DNA of 64,000 bases from Acanthosepion pharaonis (Eukaryota; Mollusca; Cephalopoda; Sepiida; Sepiidae): assembly GCA_903632075.3 (NCBI GenBank), contig CAHIKZ030005576.1, positions 1,609,001 to 1,673,000 of the forward strand, read 5' to 3'. How positions within the stretch are numbered: the first letter of the stretch is position 1; each line of letters begins with the position of its first letter. Made by a program: the position numbers and the translations under genes. Positions 44,641 to 56,064 of the stretch are shown here, one piece after another. Under the pieces are notes generated by a model, which was not told the DNA's origin, ran no database searches, and worked only from the letters and a program-made list of their open reading frames with translations.

Positions 44641-44824
44641 CCTGATAATAGAGAAAAGGAAGTTGTGGAGAGCCATTATCCTGAAGGGACATAGAATTAA
44701 AAAAGGAAGAAAGATCATTTTATAATTTAGGTCAGCTTTCTCTGTGTAATACTTTCACTGAAAATAAAAGAGAACCATCTTATAAAAAAATAATATCCTT
44801 CCACATCCCCAAATACAAAATAAT

Positions 44825-45000
44825 TTGTGGATGTGAAGGTGATGTAATGGATAGCAGTATGGAATGAAAAATCCGAGGGCCAAATTCAAATTCCAGTTGC
44901 ATTCATTACATTTACTTATTAGCTATGAGTTAAATAGTAGAACTTCTATCACACTTATTTTGAAAAAGTAATTGTTAATGCAATAAACACTCACAAAAAA
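44825..45000 (+). mobile_element. SINE family 3, head region
   Basis: GTGATGTAATGGATAGCAGT and GCCAAATTCAAATTCCAGTT form the tRNA-like head with a B box; the core is truncated at AGCTATGAGTTAAATAG. Confidence 0.6.
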
Positions 45001-45109
45001 AAAAAGAATTATTCATACTATTCAACATGTTCCAAGTTGATAAACCATAAAGAACAAATCAATCACACAAAATAATTATCAATATTTTTTTAACAAATCA
45101 AGATATTAC

Positions 45110-45657
45110 CTGCACATAATTAGATTTCTGCTGATCATGCCCAAAGAAAAATCTGGTATGTTTATCCAGAGGCACAAGTTTTTGACGGAGTGTGACAACC
45201 CTCTCTGGCAGACAATCCACATTTACCCGAAGTCTGCTTGGACCAAATGTCAACAGAATTTGATGCCATCCAATATCTAAATGCTGCTGTGAGACATCCT
45301 CATTTAAGGGATCCACTGGAATCAAATCCTGGATGCTGATACGCTGAAAAGATCTCTCTCCTTGATATCTGACTATCAAAGACATGTTCCAGGTATCAAC
45401 CCAAATCTCAAGTAATGGTAGATTTCGTTGTTTTGAATCATAGACACTGAGAAGAGTGGCATGGAATTTCCCACTAGTTTTTAAGGAACCATGGAGGTGA
45501 ATTGAGAATGTCCGACTGGGTTTCTTCAGGAAATTTTTCAGTTCTTGCTCATTTATTTGTCCATTAAAACCTTCCTTGAGCAGGAATCCTGCAGCTGAGA
45601 TCTTTGCGACGGTATTGTTCACTGACTGTTCTTCAACCATTTGAAGTAGATCAATCT
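45110..45657 (-). CDS. Exon 1 (first visible): thrombospondin-N/laminin-G-like domain
   Basis: Encodes residues 2-183 and two bases of residue 1. The acceptor is TTTGTTTTAG before 45657, the donor GTAATA after 45110. It enters in phase 1, so an upstream exon must end with one base of a codon. Features of the TSPN fold: IDLLQMVEEQ start, a Phe-Ser-Ile-His-Leu-His-Gly strand, LPLLEIWVDTWNMSLIVRYQ, then DIGWHQILLTFGPSRLRVNV with the conserved VDC, and a FFFGHDQQKSNYVQ end. In NELL and thrombospondins this domain binds heparan sulfate or partners. Asn14 lies in a sequon and there is another at the WNMS motif. The 548-base exon holds almost the whole domain. Confidence 0.93.
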
Positions 45658-45659
45658 CT

Positions 45660-46340
45660 AAAACAAAAATAAAAAAGCATATCTTAAAATTGTCTTCTGT
45701 TAACAACCATTGCCTTCTATTTTAACAGTCAAGAACAATGCTTCCTAAAGTAAGCATAATTAATCCTAAAAGAATAATTTAAGGTTTTCCAAGATGTAAT
45801 GGTAGCTTACAAAAAATCCTTTAAGTTGTGTAAATATAAGAGATGGTGAAGGAACCAATCCACTATTTTTCCCAAGAATGCATGATAATTCAATGATAAT
45901 AAAAAGAAGCTGTGAAAAAAGTGATATAGAAAAAGATGGCAACTTACAAAAAGTCCATTTTGTTATGTAAAAATATAAGAGGGCTAAGAAAATTTAAAGC
46001 CTAATTGTGCCAAACAATTTTGTTTGTGAGCCATAAGTATTAATATAATTCTGGAAAGGAGTAATCCACTTAAATGTATAGGAATTACCTTAAAGGATGG
46101 ATCCCAAGTGCCAAAAATTTAGTATTGAAATATCTTGGAGGTATTTAAGTAGTGAAAGGCAAAACTTTAAGGAGGAAAGGAATGTTATTTTTGAGCAATA
46201 AGAAAGTGTATAATTTTCCAATTCTTTTTTCAAGAAGCCTGTTGTGATTTGATTGCTTTTGGCTTTAAACTATTCTTATATTATTCTTGTAATGTATTTT
46301 GATCAATGAAAAATAGGAGGAAGTAACCAATTCAGCCATT
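45660..46340. other. Upstream intron, part: SINE debris
   Basis: Contains family 3-like tail text near 45785-45990 (CCAATCCACTATTTTTCCCA). No exon was recognised. Confidence 0.4.
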
Positions 46341-46344
46341 TGTA

Positions 46345-46680
46345 AATAGCAAGGACACATGGCACAGTGGATAATGGCGTTAGTTGGATCCAGTGAGTTC
46401 AATACCCAGTTAAGGTGGTGGAGAACTTGAAGAGGGAATTAAGCAGGAGATAACTGATAACTGACATCCATTAGACATGGCATGTGGAACTAGATACAGT
46501 CTACCCCAGTGAGCGAAATAAATGGTTCAGTTCAACATTCCAACCACCTGAAGAAGGCCTGAGCATACAACAGCTGAAACGTAATAAATATGGCAACAAA
46601 GATGAGGAAAATAGTCTGAATAATGTAAATAGTGTACATAATGCCTCACCTCAGAAATATAGACAGATACTGAAGCTTTA
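46345..46680 (+). mobile_element. tRNA-derived SINE, family 1, full length
   Basis: A box TGGCACAGTGG at 46360-46370 and B box GAGTTCAATACC at 46395-46406, closer together than in a tRNA because of a small deletion. The body has CCACCTGAAGAAGGCCTGAG and CAACAGCTGAAACG, the tail GATGAGGAAAATAGTCTGAA. Confidence 0.88.
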
Positions 46681-47216
46681 TGCTATCTCCTAGTGTTCAA
46701 TTATGTTCTGTAGAAAAACGACCAATTGTTGAATATGGACTCATCCATCTGCTATGAGTAAAACATCTGCTCATGAGAACAGTTGTCACAAAGTGGGTTG
46801 CAAGGCATAGTGTTTCAGTCACATTCATTGCCGCACTGAACCACAGTATTCTCTATTACTCTATTATTAATCCATGTTTCTCATGTGATTAAACCTGTTT
46901 CTTCACTTGACCTCTTGTTCCTGTGTTTCCTTACAGTATTATTAACCAAAACTACAAGCATTATACAAACTTTATAAAAAAAAATTATCATGTGCAGTTT
47001 TGTAAAATTTTGTTGGAATGGCTCTACGATCTTTACAAATTTGAGCAATGTGCTTACAAGGGTGGGCTGAATAGTTCATAGGTTAACTATGAAGGAGTGA
47101 TGCTAGAGCTGTGAAATCTTGTATACATTAATTTCAATAACTGCATTGTTTCTTTCCAGGTAAACTTATATCTGTTCAAAGATGACTTCAAAAGCAACTA
47201 GTGGCAACTTCTCTTA

Positions 47217-48200
47217 AAAATGGACAAAATTTGGCATCATGGTATTATCAAGTACCTGCAGAAAAAGCATTTAGCCCAAAAGGACATTAATGCTGACATG
47301 GTTGCTACATTAAGGAATGACACTCCAGCTTTATCAAGTGGGCAGTTGAATTTAGGAGAGGAAGGTAGTGTTTTGAAGATGACCCAAGGTGTAGACATCC
47401 TGTAACTAATACCACTGAGGAAAACATTAATTGTGTTCACTACATGGTAATGGATGACAGGATATTGACTATAAATCAAATAGCCAATGCTATTAGAAAG
47501 TAGAGAACATTTTGCACAATAAACTTGGCATGACAAAGGTTTCTGCTTGGTGGGTGTCACATCTGACAGTTGATCAAAATGCATCACTGGAAAACCTGAC
47601 AGATCCAGCTGGTTACTTTGAACATTTCTTAACCCAGGATGAGTGTTGGGTTCATCACTTTGAGCCAGAAACAAAGAGACAATCCATGCAGTGGAAACAA
47701 CCCTCCTCATCTGTTCCAAAGAAGGCCAAAGTCATTTCATCTGCAGGGAAGTTGATGGCGTCAGTTTTGGGGATGCAAAAAGCATTGTATTTATTGACTA
47801 TCTTCAAAAGGGCTACACCATCAATGGAAAGTACTATACCAACCTGCTGAGGCAGTTACAAAATGCTATCAAGACCAAACACCCAAGAAAACTGAGGAAA
47901 GGGTCTTGATCATCAGGACAAGAAGCACACGTCTTTGTTTTCAATGGCTTCTGTGCATAACTGTGGCTTTCAACTGGCTGATCACCTTCCCTATTCTCCT
48001 GATTTGGCCCCATCTGACTATCATGTTTCCCAAAAATGAAGAACACTTGCCTTGGAACCAGTATTGCAGTAATGAACTCATATCTGCTGTTGACCTTTTT
48101 GACTAACAGGATGAAAGCTTCTTCACCAATAGGATCCAAGCATTGCAACACTGATGGAAGAAGTATGTGTACCACAAAGGGGACTATGTTGAAAAATGAA
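47217..48200 (+). pseudogene. Mariner-type transposase relic 2
   Basis: Broken frames give LGMTKVSAWWVSHLT, then FLTQDECWVHHFEPETKRQS, then VISSAGKLMASV, then IDYLQKGYTINGKYYTNLLR. These match mariner transposases, with the first catalytic Asp in QDECW. Later parts are shredded and the second Asp box is hard to place. No terminal repeats found. Confidence 0.82.
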
Positions 48201-48204
48201 CTTC

Positions 48205-48865
48205 ATTTGGTCACATTCCATGAAAGTATCTTGGTCAGTCTCTGAATTTTTCTGCCAATATACATCAACTTTTTCATGAAGTTCTACATACCTACTACCT
48301 TTGAACTGTTTCATCAGGCTTTTGGCAACATTCTTTAGGACAAACATGTTTTAAAATGACACATGCTTTTCAAGGCTGGTTGAGTATCAAATCAAAATGA
48401 TGAATTATTAATCACCAGCAAAACACCAGAAAATGTCAAAAAAAAAAAAGAAAAAAGAACCATCACCAAACACTACAATAGCTTTCTTAAATGATTAAAA
48501 TCAATTATGAAGTTAACCAGGAGATCCTCATGGAAAATGATATGGGCCTTAAGCCTTATGAGACATTTAACAATAACAACAGTGGCTAAAGTTAAATATA
48601 TTATTTACTAGATTAATGATTCACTATGTTTTAAACCTAGTTTGGGAACTTTTGATGACCACCTCAGATATATGCATATATGTTCATGCACCAGCATCTA
48701 CTTTATTTGCTGGCAAAGAAAAACCTTACAAAATTATTAAATGATAGATTCAAGGAAATAGGAATGTTGATACCCAACTTAAAACCATTAGCACAAAATA
48801 AAGAGTCATAGTTAAAATTTTATAAACCAGTCATGTAATTTTAAATCAAAACCATAATTTATCAA
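48205..48865. other. Upstream region: nothing recognised
   Basis: Mixed AT-rich DNA after the mariner relic with a poly(A)-like run near 48440-48456. Confidence 0.4.
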
Positions 48866-48869
48866 ATCT

Positions 48870-48980
48870 ATATGGAACAGACTCCTGAGAAGATGCGTCC
48901 CTGACGACTACAATCTTAACCTCTTCAAGTCTAGGGTCAACAATTATCTATCCTATATCTCCTCATAATATTCACCAGTT
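48870..48980 (+). mobile_element. LINE B 3' end
   Basis: GGAACAGACTCCTGAGAAGA, CGACTACAATCTTAACCTCT and TCAAGTCTAGGGTCAACAAT match the LINE B end at 39540-39630. Confidence 0.7.
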
Positions 48981-49089
48981 ATTTCCTCCATTTACACCCT
49001 TACAACAACTTTATTCATTAACTCTTTACCTTGAGTAGCTCTTGAGCCTTATATTGGGTAGACAATAGACTCAGAAAAAGACTCAATAT

Positions 49090-49435
49090 ATATCACACAT
49101 GGCACAGTGGATAAAGGCGTTGGTTAGATCCAGTGACAGACCCAAAGAGTGTGAGTTCAATACCCGGTTAAGGCAGTGGAGAACTTTCAGAGGGAAAATT
49201 AGCAGGAGATAACTGATAACTGACATCCATCAAACATGGCACGTGGAACTAGAACAGTCTACCCCAGTGATCAAAATAAAGGGTTCAGTTCGAAATTCCA
49301 ACCATCTGAAGAAGGCCAGAGCGCACAACGGCCGAAACGTTGTGATAAATATGGCGACAAAGATGAGGACAATAGTCCGAATAATGTAAATACTGTACAT
49401 AATACCTCATCTCAGAAATATAGACAGACTCTGAT
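49090..49435 (+). mobile_element. tRNA-derived SINE, family 1, best copy
   Basis: A box TGGCACAGTGG at 49100-49110, B box GAGTTCAATACCC at 49152-49164. The body has CCATCTGAAGAAGGCCAGAG then GCACAACGGCCGAAACGTTG, and the tail GATGAGGACAATAGTCCGAA, then ACCTCATCTCAGAAATATAG. The body motif resembles conserved central domains reported for metazoan SINEs. Least diverged copy here and so probably young. Confidence 0.92.
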
Positions 49436-49699
49436 ATATCACACTGTCCATCATTAGAGCTGTTTTGAGTTGAAGGTATACTATAAATCAATGTAATTTC
49501 TCATCTTCAGTATGTCTACTCATTTCCAAGCAAGCCCATCTGCTCAAACCTGTTTGTATTTCTTCAACACCTATGGAGCAAACCCGTAGTTTATACTGCA
49601 ACCATGCTGAGTGGACCATAGTTACAATTCAAGTATATGCCCCAACAGTGCCATACAGTTTTGTATTCACAGTTGTCCTTCTCCTAGACTGTTTACCAA

Positions 49700-49812
49700 C
49701 AAAAGCTAGAGAGTTCAGTCTGTTTTGCTATTTAATCCATAGCTAAGTAAGAAGAGATGGATTCATATAATTTCCCAAGGGTATTTGTGTGAAATTGAAT
49801 GTAACAGAATTT
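49700..49812 (-). mobile_element. SINE family 3 core, inverted
   Basis: CATAGCTAAGTAAGAAGAGA then TGGATTCATATAATTTCCCA and AGGGTATTTGTG, the reverse of the family core. Confidence 0.6.
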
Positions 49813-49814
49813 AA

Positions 49815-50570
49815 ACTTGGCTTGTTGATTTTTTTTTTCTTTTCTTGTTTTGCATTATGTGACAAACTGAAACTAGATTTTTAACTGTCTACAGAAGAAT
49901 TTCATAAACAGAATTGTTTTTTCCCCTGATATTATTTATACTAGAAATATTGTTGGGTAAAAACATTATCACCTTGCCCTCAAGTTATAACAGGATTTTT
50001 TTTTTTTTTTAGATTTTATCTTACATCTCCAAAATGCTCATAACTTTCAACAATGTTCGTAGTCTATTTGAGAAAACAAATAAAGAATCGTTCATAAACA
50101 CAAATATTTTTGCTAATAGCAATAAATGCAATAAAACTCAAGATTTTTCCATCTGTTATTTGCAAAATGTCTAATAAAAATAACAAAAATGCTACTTTAC
50201 AACTCTACTTAAACTTGTTTTTATCCAGAAAATGGTTTTTTGCTTCCGTCTCATGATTTTAAAAGTTGGGTTCACTTCATATTAAAAATTGTCAGTTTTG
50301 TTTTTCACACACCCTTATAAACATTATTAACTCTGTGATTTTTTAAGTCTATATTGTAAAAATAAAATAAAGAGAAAAAAAGTGTCAATTTTAATGCTTG
50401 TCAGTATTGGTATTTTCAACTTAATGATTCCATCACATTCTCTCTCTTTCTGAGTGACTTTAAATGGATTGCAAAATGAGACTGAATGCCAAAAAGAGCA
50501 CTGCATTGTGAGAAATGGGTGGTCCTTTGTCGAAGCAGGTCTTTTTACACAGATGTTTCTTCTGATATGA
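49815..50570. other. Upstream region: nothing recognised
   Basis: AT-rich DNA with a poly(T) at 49997-50010. Confidence 0.4.
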
Positions 50571-50575
50571 CATAA

Positions 50576-50606
50576 AAGTGATGACATATCAAATATGTCA
50601 TCACTT
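50576..50606. repeat. Perfect hairpin, 14-base stem
   Basis: AAGTGATGACATAT pairs with ATATGTCATCACTT around CAA. Confidence 0.92.
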
Positions 50607-50647
50607 CTCAGCAGGAAGTGGGCTAATTTCCTCAACTGTTTATCATG

Positions 50648-50650
<3 letters not shown>

Positions 50651-50728
<78 letters not shown>
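50651..50728. repeat. (TA)n microsatellite
   Basis: About 39 uninterrupted TA units at the left border of a MITE. Confidence 0.98.
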
Positions 50729-50732
<4 letters not shown>

Positions 50733-50971
50733 GTATTTAGGCAGCATTTTTTTCATTTATTCCTGTTTCATTAATAATATAGACAAATTTTGTCTATTTA
50801 TTTTATGTAAATTCTTTTCATAGCTTAAATAGGATTAAAAAATATGTAACAATAATGTGATTTTCTTTCTTCTTTTAATGATAATGCTATTAAGCTTATC
50901 AGATGATATGAAAAGAATTTACATAAAATAAATAGACAAAACTTGTCTATATTATTTAATGAAACATGCAT

Positions 50972-50972
<1 letters not shown>
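50729..50972. mobile_element. MITE with 59-base inverted arms between TA tracts
   Basis: Arms 50764-50822 and 50907-50966 pair almost perfectly (TGTTTCATTAATAATATAGA on one side, its reverse complement on the other). A (TA)n tract stands on each side. Related ends occur at 59885-60310 and, half only, at 55608-55760. No coding capacity. Confidence 0.85.

Positions 50973-51027
<55 letters not shown>
50973..51027. repeat. (TA)n microsatellite
   Basis: TA tract at the right border of the same MITE. Confidence 0.97.
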
Positions 51028-51029
<2 letters not shown>

Positions 51030-51031
<2 letters not shown>

Positions 51032-51870
51032 GTAAGAAAGAGATTAAAGTAGATAGACAATATAGATGAGAGAATAAATATTAATTCTATGTAGGCTTGT
51101 AAATTTAACAACTACTCAAGAAAGAGTGCATAACTCCAATGTGTTAATATAGGTTGGATGGCCCCCTTAAAAATTTACACTATGTTTTACCTGAACTACA
51201 ATATTCAACTCCAAGGTAGGAGGCAAATTTGCAGTTTCAGTTACTGATGAAGTCTTATGTATGCATGCATACATGCATACATAGTGCATATACATAATCT
51301 CCAACATCAATAACATTACTCGGAGTTATTGAGGTTGGATATTATGTATATTCACTAATATATACTTATAGCCATCTCATATCATTAAGCGCTGTATTTA
51401 TAACACCTGAGGAATAGATATGCAAGTATTTGTGTGTGCATGTACATTTTTTATCCTACCCATTCTTATAGTAATGCTCAGTTGGAAAAAAAACCTCAGA
51501 TAGCACAACTTGTAAGTTTATCGAAAGAAATTGGTACCCGAGGGAAAAATTGGATTAGGGTTTCATTTAAACACACACACACACACATATATATATATTT
51601 TATTTATTATAACTTTTGTATTAATTTTTGTTTATAATTATTGCTCTGCTATTGGTATTGAGGCTTCTTTCGAATTAATACCATGAACGTTAGAATTTAT
51701 ATATTATTTTCATTCTTATTACATTTTTATACATATATATATATATATCAATACACAGAAGGTTATTCATGAGTATGAACAGATTTTGTTAAAAATAAGC
51801 AGACATAATGTCTGTAATTTATTCAATCAGACATGCCTAAAAGAGAATTTACTGCCTAAATACAGAAATA
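51030..51870. other. Upstream region: nothing recognised
   Basis: AT-rich DNA with small CA and TA runs (51572-51597, 51733-51748). Confidence 0.4.
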
Positions 51871-51872
51871 CA

Positions 51873-51876
<4 letters not shown>

Positions 51877-51921
<45 letters not shown>
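51877..51921. repeat. (GT)n(TA)n microsatellite
   Basis: Compound tract ending at the mariner 5' terminus. Confidence 0.95.
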
Positions 51922-51924
<3 letters not shown>

Positions 51925-53037
51925 GTTGGTGCAAAAATAATGTCGTTTTCTCACATATGTTACTTTTATATATGATTTCTGAATTAATTCATTGATATAC
52001 ATAGCCATGTTATATATCATTTTGAAGCGCGTTTTTCGCTCTATTGAATCGTGTTATTCGTTACCATTCTCAATCTCTTCATTCATTTTTTTTGCAGGCT
52101 TTTCGACAGCATGGACAAAATTCAAATCCGAACGATTTTCTTGTTCCAGTTCAAACTAGGCCGAAAAGCTGCCGAGACAGCTCGTGATATCAATAATGCA
52201 TTTGGCCCAGGAACCACTAACGAATGTGTGGCACAACGGTGGTTCAAGAAATGCGGTTGATAACGAACATTTGAAAGCCTTAATTGAAGCCGATCCTCGA
52301 AAACCACACGAGAAGTTGCTGTTGAACTCAAGGTCGACCACTCAACAGACATTCGCCATTTAAAGCAAATAGGGAAGTCAAAAAAGTTGGATAAATGGGT
52401 GCCACATGAATTGAACGATAATCAAAAAAATCGTCGTTTTGAGGTGTCTTCTATGCTCCTTCTGCACAACAAAAACAACCCATTTCTCGGGTGGATTGTG
52501 ACGTGTGATGAGAAGTGGATCCTCTACGACAACCGGCGACATTCGGCACAGTGGCTGGATGCCGGAGAAGCTCCACAACACTTCCCGAAGCCGAAATTGC
52601 ACCAGAAAAAAGGTTATGGTGACTGTTTGGTGGTCTGTGGCCGGTCTCATTCATCACAGCTTCTTGAATCTGGGCGAAACGATTACGGCGGAAAAGTACT
52701 GCCGACAAATTGATGAAATGCACCAGAAGCTCCAACGTATGTGCCCAAGATTGGTCAATATGAAGGGACCAATTCTCCTCCATGACAACGCTCGCCCGCA
52801 TGTTGCTCAACTGACCCTGCAGAAGCTGAACGAATTGAGCTACGAGACTGCCTCATCCGCCATATTCACTGGACCTCTTGCCCACCGATTATCACTTTTT
52901 CAAGCATCTTGACAACTTCCTGCACAAAAAAATGCTTCAAAAGCCGAGATGATGCCGAATCGGCCTTCAATGACTTCATCGCTTCCAGAACTCCGGATTT
53001 CTATGCTAATAGGATAAATAAACTTGTTTCTCGTTGA
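51921..53037 (+). pseudogene. Mariner element 3 with 5' terminal repeat, transposase broken
   Basis: TTAGGTTGGTGCAAAAATAA at 51921 is a classic mariner terminal repeat, preceded by TA. The transposase starts at ATG 52111 (MDKIQIRTIFLFQFKLGRKA) with the HTH region and WFKKC. About 25 residues are then missing. It continues with DHSTDIRHLK, KWVPHELNDNQKNRRFE, TCDEKWILYDN (first Asp), VMVTVWWSVAGLIHH, LLHDNARPHVAQ (second Asp), LPTDYHFF-type text in a shifted frame (third Asp) and ends at TGA 53035-53037. Three frame shifts; no 3' terminal repeat found. Domain spacing fits the DD34D mariner group. Confidence 0.92.
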
Positions 53038-53039
53038 CA

Positions 53040-53875
53040 AAAATGTGTCGATTCTTATTTCGATTAAACCATTATAATGCAAAGTAAGCAATTTAGTTGT
53101 GCATTCATTAATCATGAGAGTACAGGAGAAATGATGATAGCTTATAAAACAAGGAACAATTTAAAACAGGATCCTTTTGCTCTATCAACAATTACTTGTC
53201 TGATAGAAAAGTTTTAATCCACAAAGACACTGCACGATATTCCTTCAAGTGGGATAGTCTGTCAGTAATTTGATCAAACATGCAACTTTGGTGATACAAC
53301 AAAATGGAGGAACAATTAAAGATTTGTTGTAATTTTATAAACCCCATTGTTTTGTATGTTGTTTTCACAATTGCTTACTTTACATTACAATGGTTTTGCA
53401 TTCATTTATTTTCATCCTGTACATATATATATAATTACTTCAAATGTTATTATAGTAAACACTTTGCATTTGAAATAGACATCTTATTTATTAAACAGTC
53501 TATATAATGTTTATTGGCCTGTTTGTGCAATTGATAAATTTTAGTGATGTGTTCTCGGGTAGGAATTGAGCCTGCACTCCACTTTCTTTTTTAGGGGAAA
53601 CAAGTGTTTGATCCAGCATGCTTTACTATTCAGCCATGGAAAATATCACAAAAAAAAAAAAAAAAAAAAAACCCCTCTTCCTGAAAAGCCAATATCTGCT
53701 CAGTTTTGTATTTGAAATGTAAACAAACAACAAATAAAAATGGGATGTCTATTTCATATAAGAAGTGTCCATTATAATAACAAGGCCCAGGTGTCCACTA
53801 TAATACAAAACCCAAGAGCCACTCAAAATAGAGGGATACTGTGTGGTGTTGTATGAGCATAAGAAAAAAAACAAG
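53040..53875. other. Upstream region: nothing firm
   Basis: A B-box-like inverted stretch near 53560-53640 and a poly(A) at 53651-53670 suggest a worn SINE; not assignable. Confidence 0.35.
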
Positions 53876-53879
53876 AAAT

Positions 53880-54250
53880 GAAGTTCATGGGGTTATGCAG
53901 GAAAGACAATGGTTAACCATAAACTTGAAGAGATCAAGATTGTAGTGATTGGGAAAACATCCTGTTGGGAGTCTGTTCCACAAAGTAGCATTTCTTGGGA
54001 AGAAGATGTCTGAATGGAACTTATTTCTTACTATTGGAATACAAAGAGAATGGGAGAGATTCAGACTTGTAAAAGAGCATTTCCAACAAGCAGGAAATCA
54101 AGAAGCAGCAAGGCATTTATTATAGAGTTTAAAGAGAACTGGAGCCAGTACAGGATACATTTCTTAATGATTATTACAGGGATACTCCAGATGAGTCAAG
54201 AGTAGAATTTGAAGAGAATTTACAAGCCAGACATTCTGCTTTATCAATAG
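53880..54250 (-). mobile_element. LINE B 3' part, antisense
   Basis: Minus strand gives GGAACAGACTCCCAACAGGA, TGATCTCTTCAAGTTTATGG and, further up, CATTCAGACATCTTCTTCCC, in LINE B order. Confidence 0.68.
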
Positions 54251-54254
54251 AAGA

Positions 54255-55435
54255 TGTAAACACCTTAAATTGAGTAAAGAATGGAGGGCTTTAAGACTTA
54301 ATCTTATTTAATATATGATTACAGAGCTCCCGGTAGTCATGTGAACCAAACTTATTAGAGGCTATATAGTGCCTAGGTTCATTATAGTAATATCTACACA
54401 CAGACAGATGGCATAGTGATGGGTTCACCTCTTTGATCTACATTATTTAATTTCTATTTAGATGTCGAAAACAGTTTTCATTAATTTTGCCAAATCCTCC
54501 ATATATGTTTGTTATAAGAATAACTCCATCCTACACTTATGAACTCAATAGTAATAATAGAAACTTTCATCAACATTTTACTTGATACTAACAATCATAA
54601 TTTTACTACTTCCACATATATAAAAAAAATCCACAAGCAGAAATTTGTGTCTCCTCAACTACATAAGTAAATGAGGTTACAGATACAAAATAATTATTAT
54701 AGAAACCATGATTTACTAAGCGAAAATAATCTCTGGACACATTATTTTATAAAGAACTAGGCAACATAAAACAAGCACTTATTAACTACAAATTCCCTAA
54801 CCATTTAATTTGTGAACAAATAAAGTTAGCCTTAATGAACCTTAGAAAAAAATAATGCAAGCAATCACCCTGATATAAACAAAATAAATACATTAACTTT
54901 TCTATGGTAACCAGATGCATTCTAATTATAAACAGGATAATGAAGCAATTAAAAATATAATTTGCCAGTACATATCACGTAATGATCCCAACAAACATTA
55001 TAGATTTATAATTTACTATAAAAGTTCAAAATATTTAATCTATTTATTACCAATAACACTGGACCTCAACAATCTCCCCTATGTAAAAATAATGTTGTTT
55101 ATGAATTCTCATGTTATCTGATAGATTGTATCTCAAATATCTGTACATATATATGTATATGTACATGCAAAAACATTAATTTTTTTTTTTTATATTGGCC
55201 ACAAATGCACCACCCTCTCTTGTAGATTGACTTGTCATTTGTTGACACTGAGTACAATTTGTACAGATATCAATTAGTGCATTACAAACAGCCAAAATAC
55301 AACTATCAATGGCTTCAGTCACTTTCCCACCACCATAATGTGGTTTCCCTGTGCCTTTTCTATAAATAGTTTCAGATTAATTGTTCTGATGAGTTTTCCT
55401 CTTTGGTACCTAGACTTTATGAATTTAAGCACAGT
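54255..55435. other. Upstream region: nothing recognised
   Basis: AT-rich DNA. A 68-residue open frame at 54915-55121 shows no motif. Confidence 0.35.
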
Positions 55436-55489
55436 ACTAGTTTGGCAGTACTATATATATATACATATATATGTATATATATATTCTTG

Positions 55490-55600
55490 CTTCCCAGAAT
55501 TTAAAAAAATTTAAATGCAATGCCAATCACCATCTTCTGTCTTTTTGGATCAGTTCTTTTATTGTCTTTTCTCCTCATTAAAGTCTTCTCATCCTCTCTT
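55490..55600 (+). mobile_element. LINE A 3' remnant
   Basis: AAATGCAATGCCAATCACCA followed by CTTTTATTGTCTTTTCTCC recalls the end of the LINE A frame at 20810-20880. Weak. Confidence 0.4.
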
Positions 55601-55607
55601 TTTGTTG

Positions 55608-55762
55608 GATAATATCGTTCTGTCTATACAAATTTTTTATTAACATTTTTAAATTTCCAAATTAGTTATTTTATACAAATGCTATATTTACCACCCCAAG
55701 TACTTTCAAATGTAGCTACATTCGTTTTCAAGGATTGTTTTTGTACATTTATGTTCTATTAG
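55608..55762. mobile_element. Half copy of inverted-repeat MITE
   Basis: ATTTCCAAATTAGTTATTTT and CCACCCCAAGTACTTTCAAA match the left half of the element at 59885-60310. Confidence 0.6.
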
Positions 55763-55764
55763 TA

Positions 55765-56030
55765 AGCATCTGTTTATCGTGCAAATAGATATCTTGCAAA
55801 GTAAATTTAGTGGCCTTTCTGATCAAAATTCACTCCTTTGGTGGTGAAATTGGAATGACCTTTCCAGGGTACATGTCTGGGCAATAGCATATGGAAGCTG
55901 TGCTGACAAGATCCAAAGGAATACAAGTCATTTATGGGTGGTTTGGCTGCAAGTGAAACTCACTTTTACCAAATGGTGAGAAACAAATGTATATTTATTA
56001 GTAGTATAAATATATAATACATAAATATTA
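55765..56030. other. Upstream region: nothing recognised
   Basis: Ordinary AT-rich DNA before a GT microsatellite. Confidence 0.4.

Positions 56031-56031
<1 letters not shown>

Positions 56032-56061
<30 letters not shown>
56032..56061. repeat. (GT)n microsatellite
   Basis: Uninterrupted GT run. Confidence 0.95.

Positions 56062-56064
<3 letters not shown>

Larger units (their letters stand above)
253..45657 (-). other. Gene model: NELL-like/Kunitz/tyrosinase fusion, nine visible exons
   Basis: Locus entry tying the exons together. Reading order on the minus strand is 45657-45110, 29378-29312, 24841-24723, 23155-23024, 21098-21050, 19141-18920, 11321-11179, 4327-4083, 615-253, 1888 coding bases in all. 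Intron phases in order are 0, 1, 0, 0, 1, 1, 0, 2, and each upstream exon end fits the next exon start without a stop. Numbering the joined product from its first partial codon: TSPN/laminin-G-like 2-205, coiled coil 225-256, VWC 259-304, EGF 308-341, Kunitz 348-398, Cys-rich with VWC-like end 403-510, tyrosinase copper-A 511-629. The gene is open at both ends. A secreted, disulfide-linked multimer carrying a copper oxidase is inferred. Cys-rich extracellular modules and Asn-X-Ser/Thr sites support secretion, but no signal peptide is visible. Whether one transcript spans all exons is not proved by sequence alone. Confidence 0.85.

Noticed and set aside
47237..47719. 160-residue minus-strand frame
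   Set aside because: It is the antisense of mariner relic 2, whose sense strand shows the known transposase text.
50578..50823. Open frames with long Ile-Tyr runs over TA tracts (also 6200, 19453, 20802, 24899, 27394)
   Set aside because: Simple translation of (TA)n; no coding meaning.
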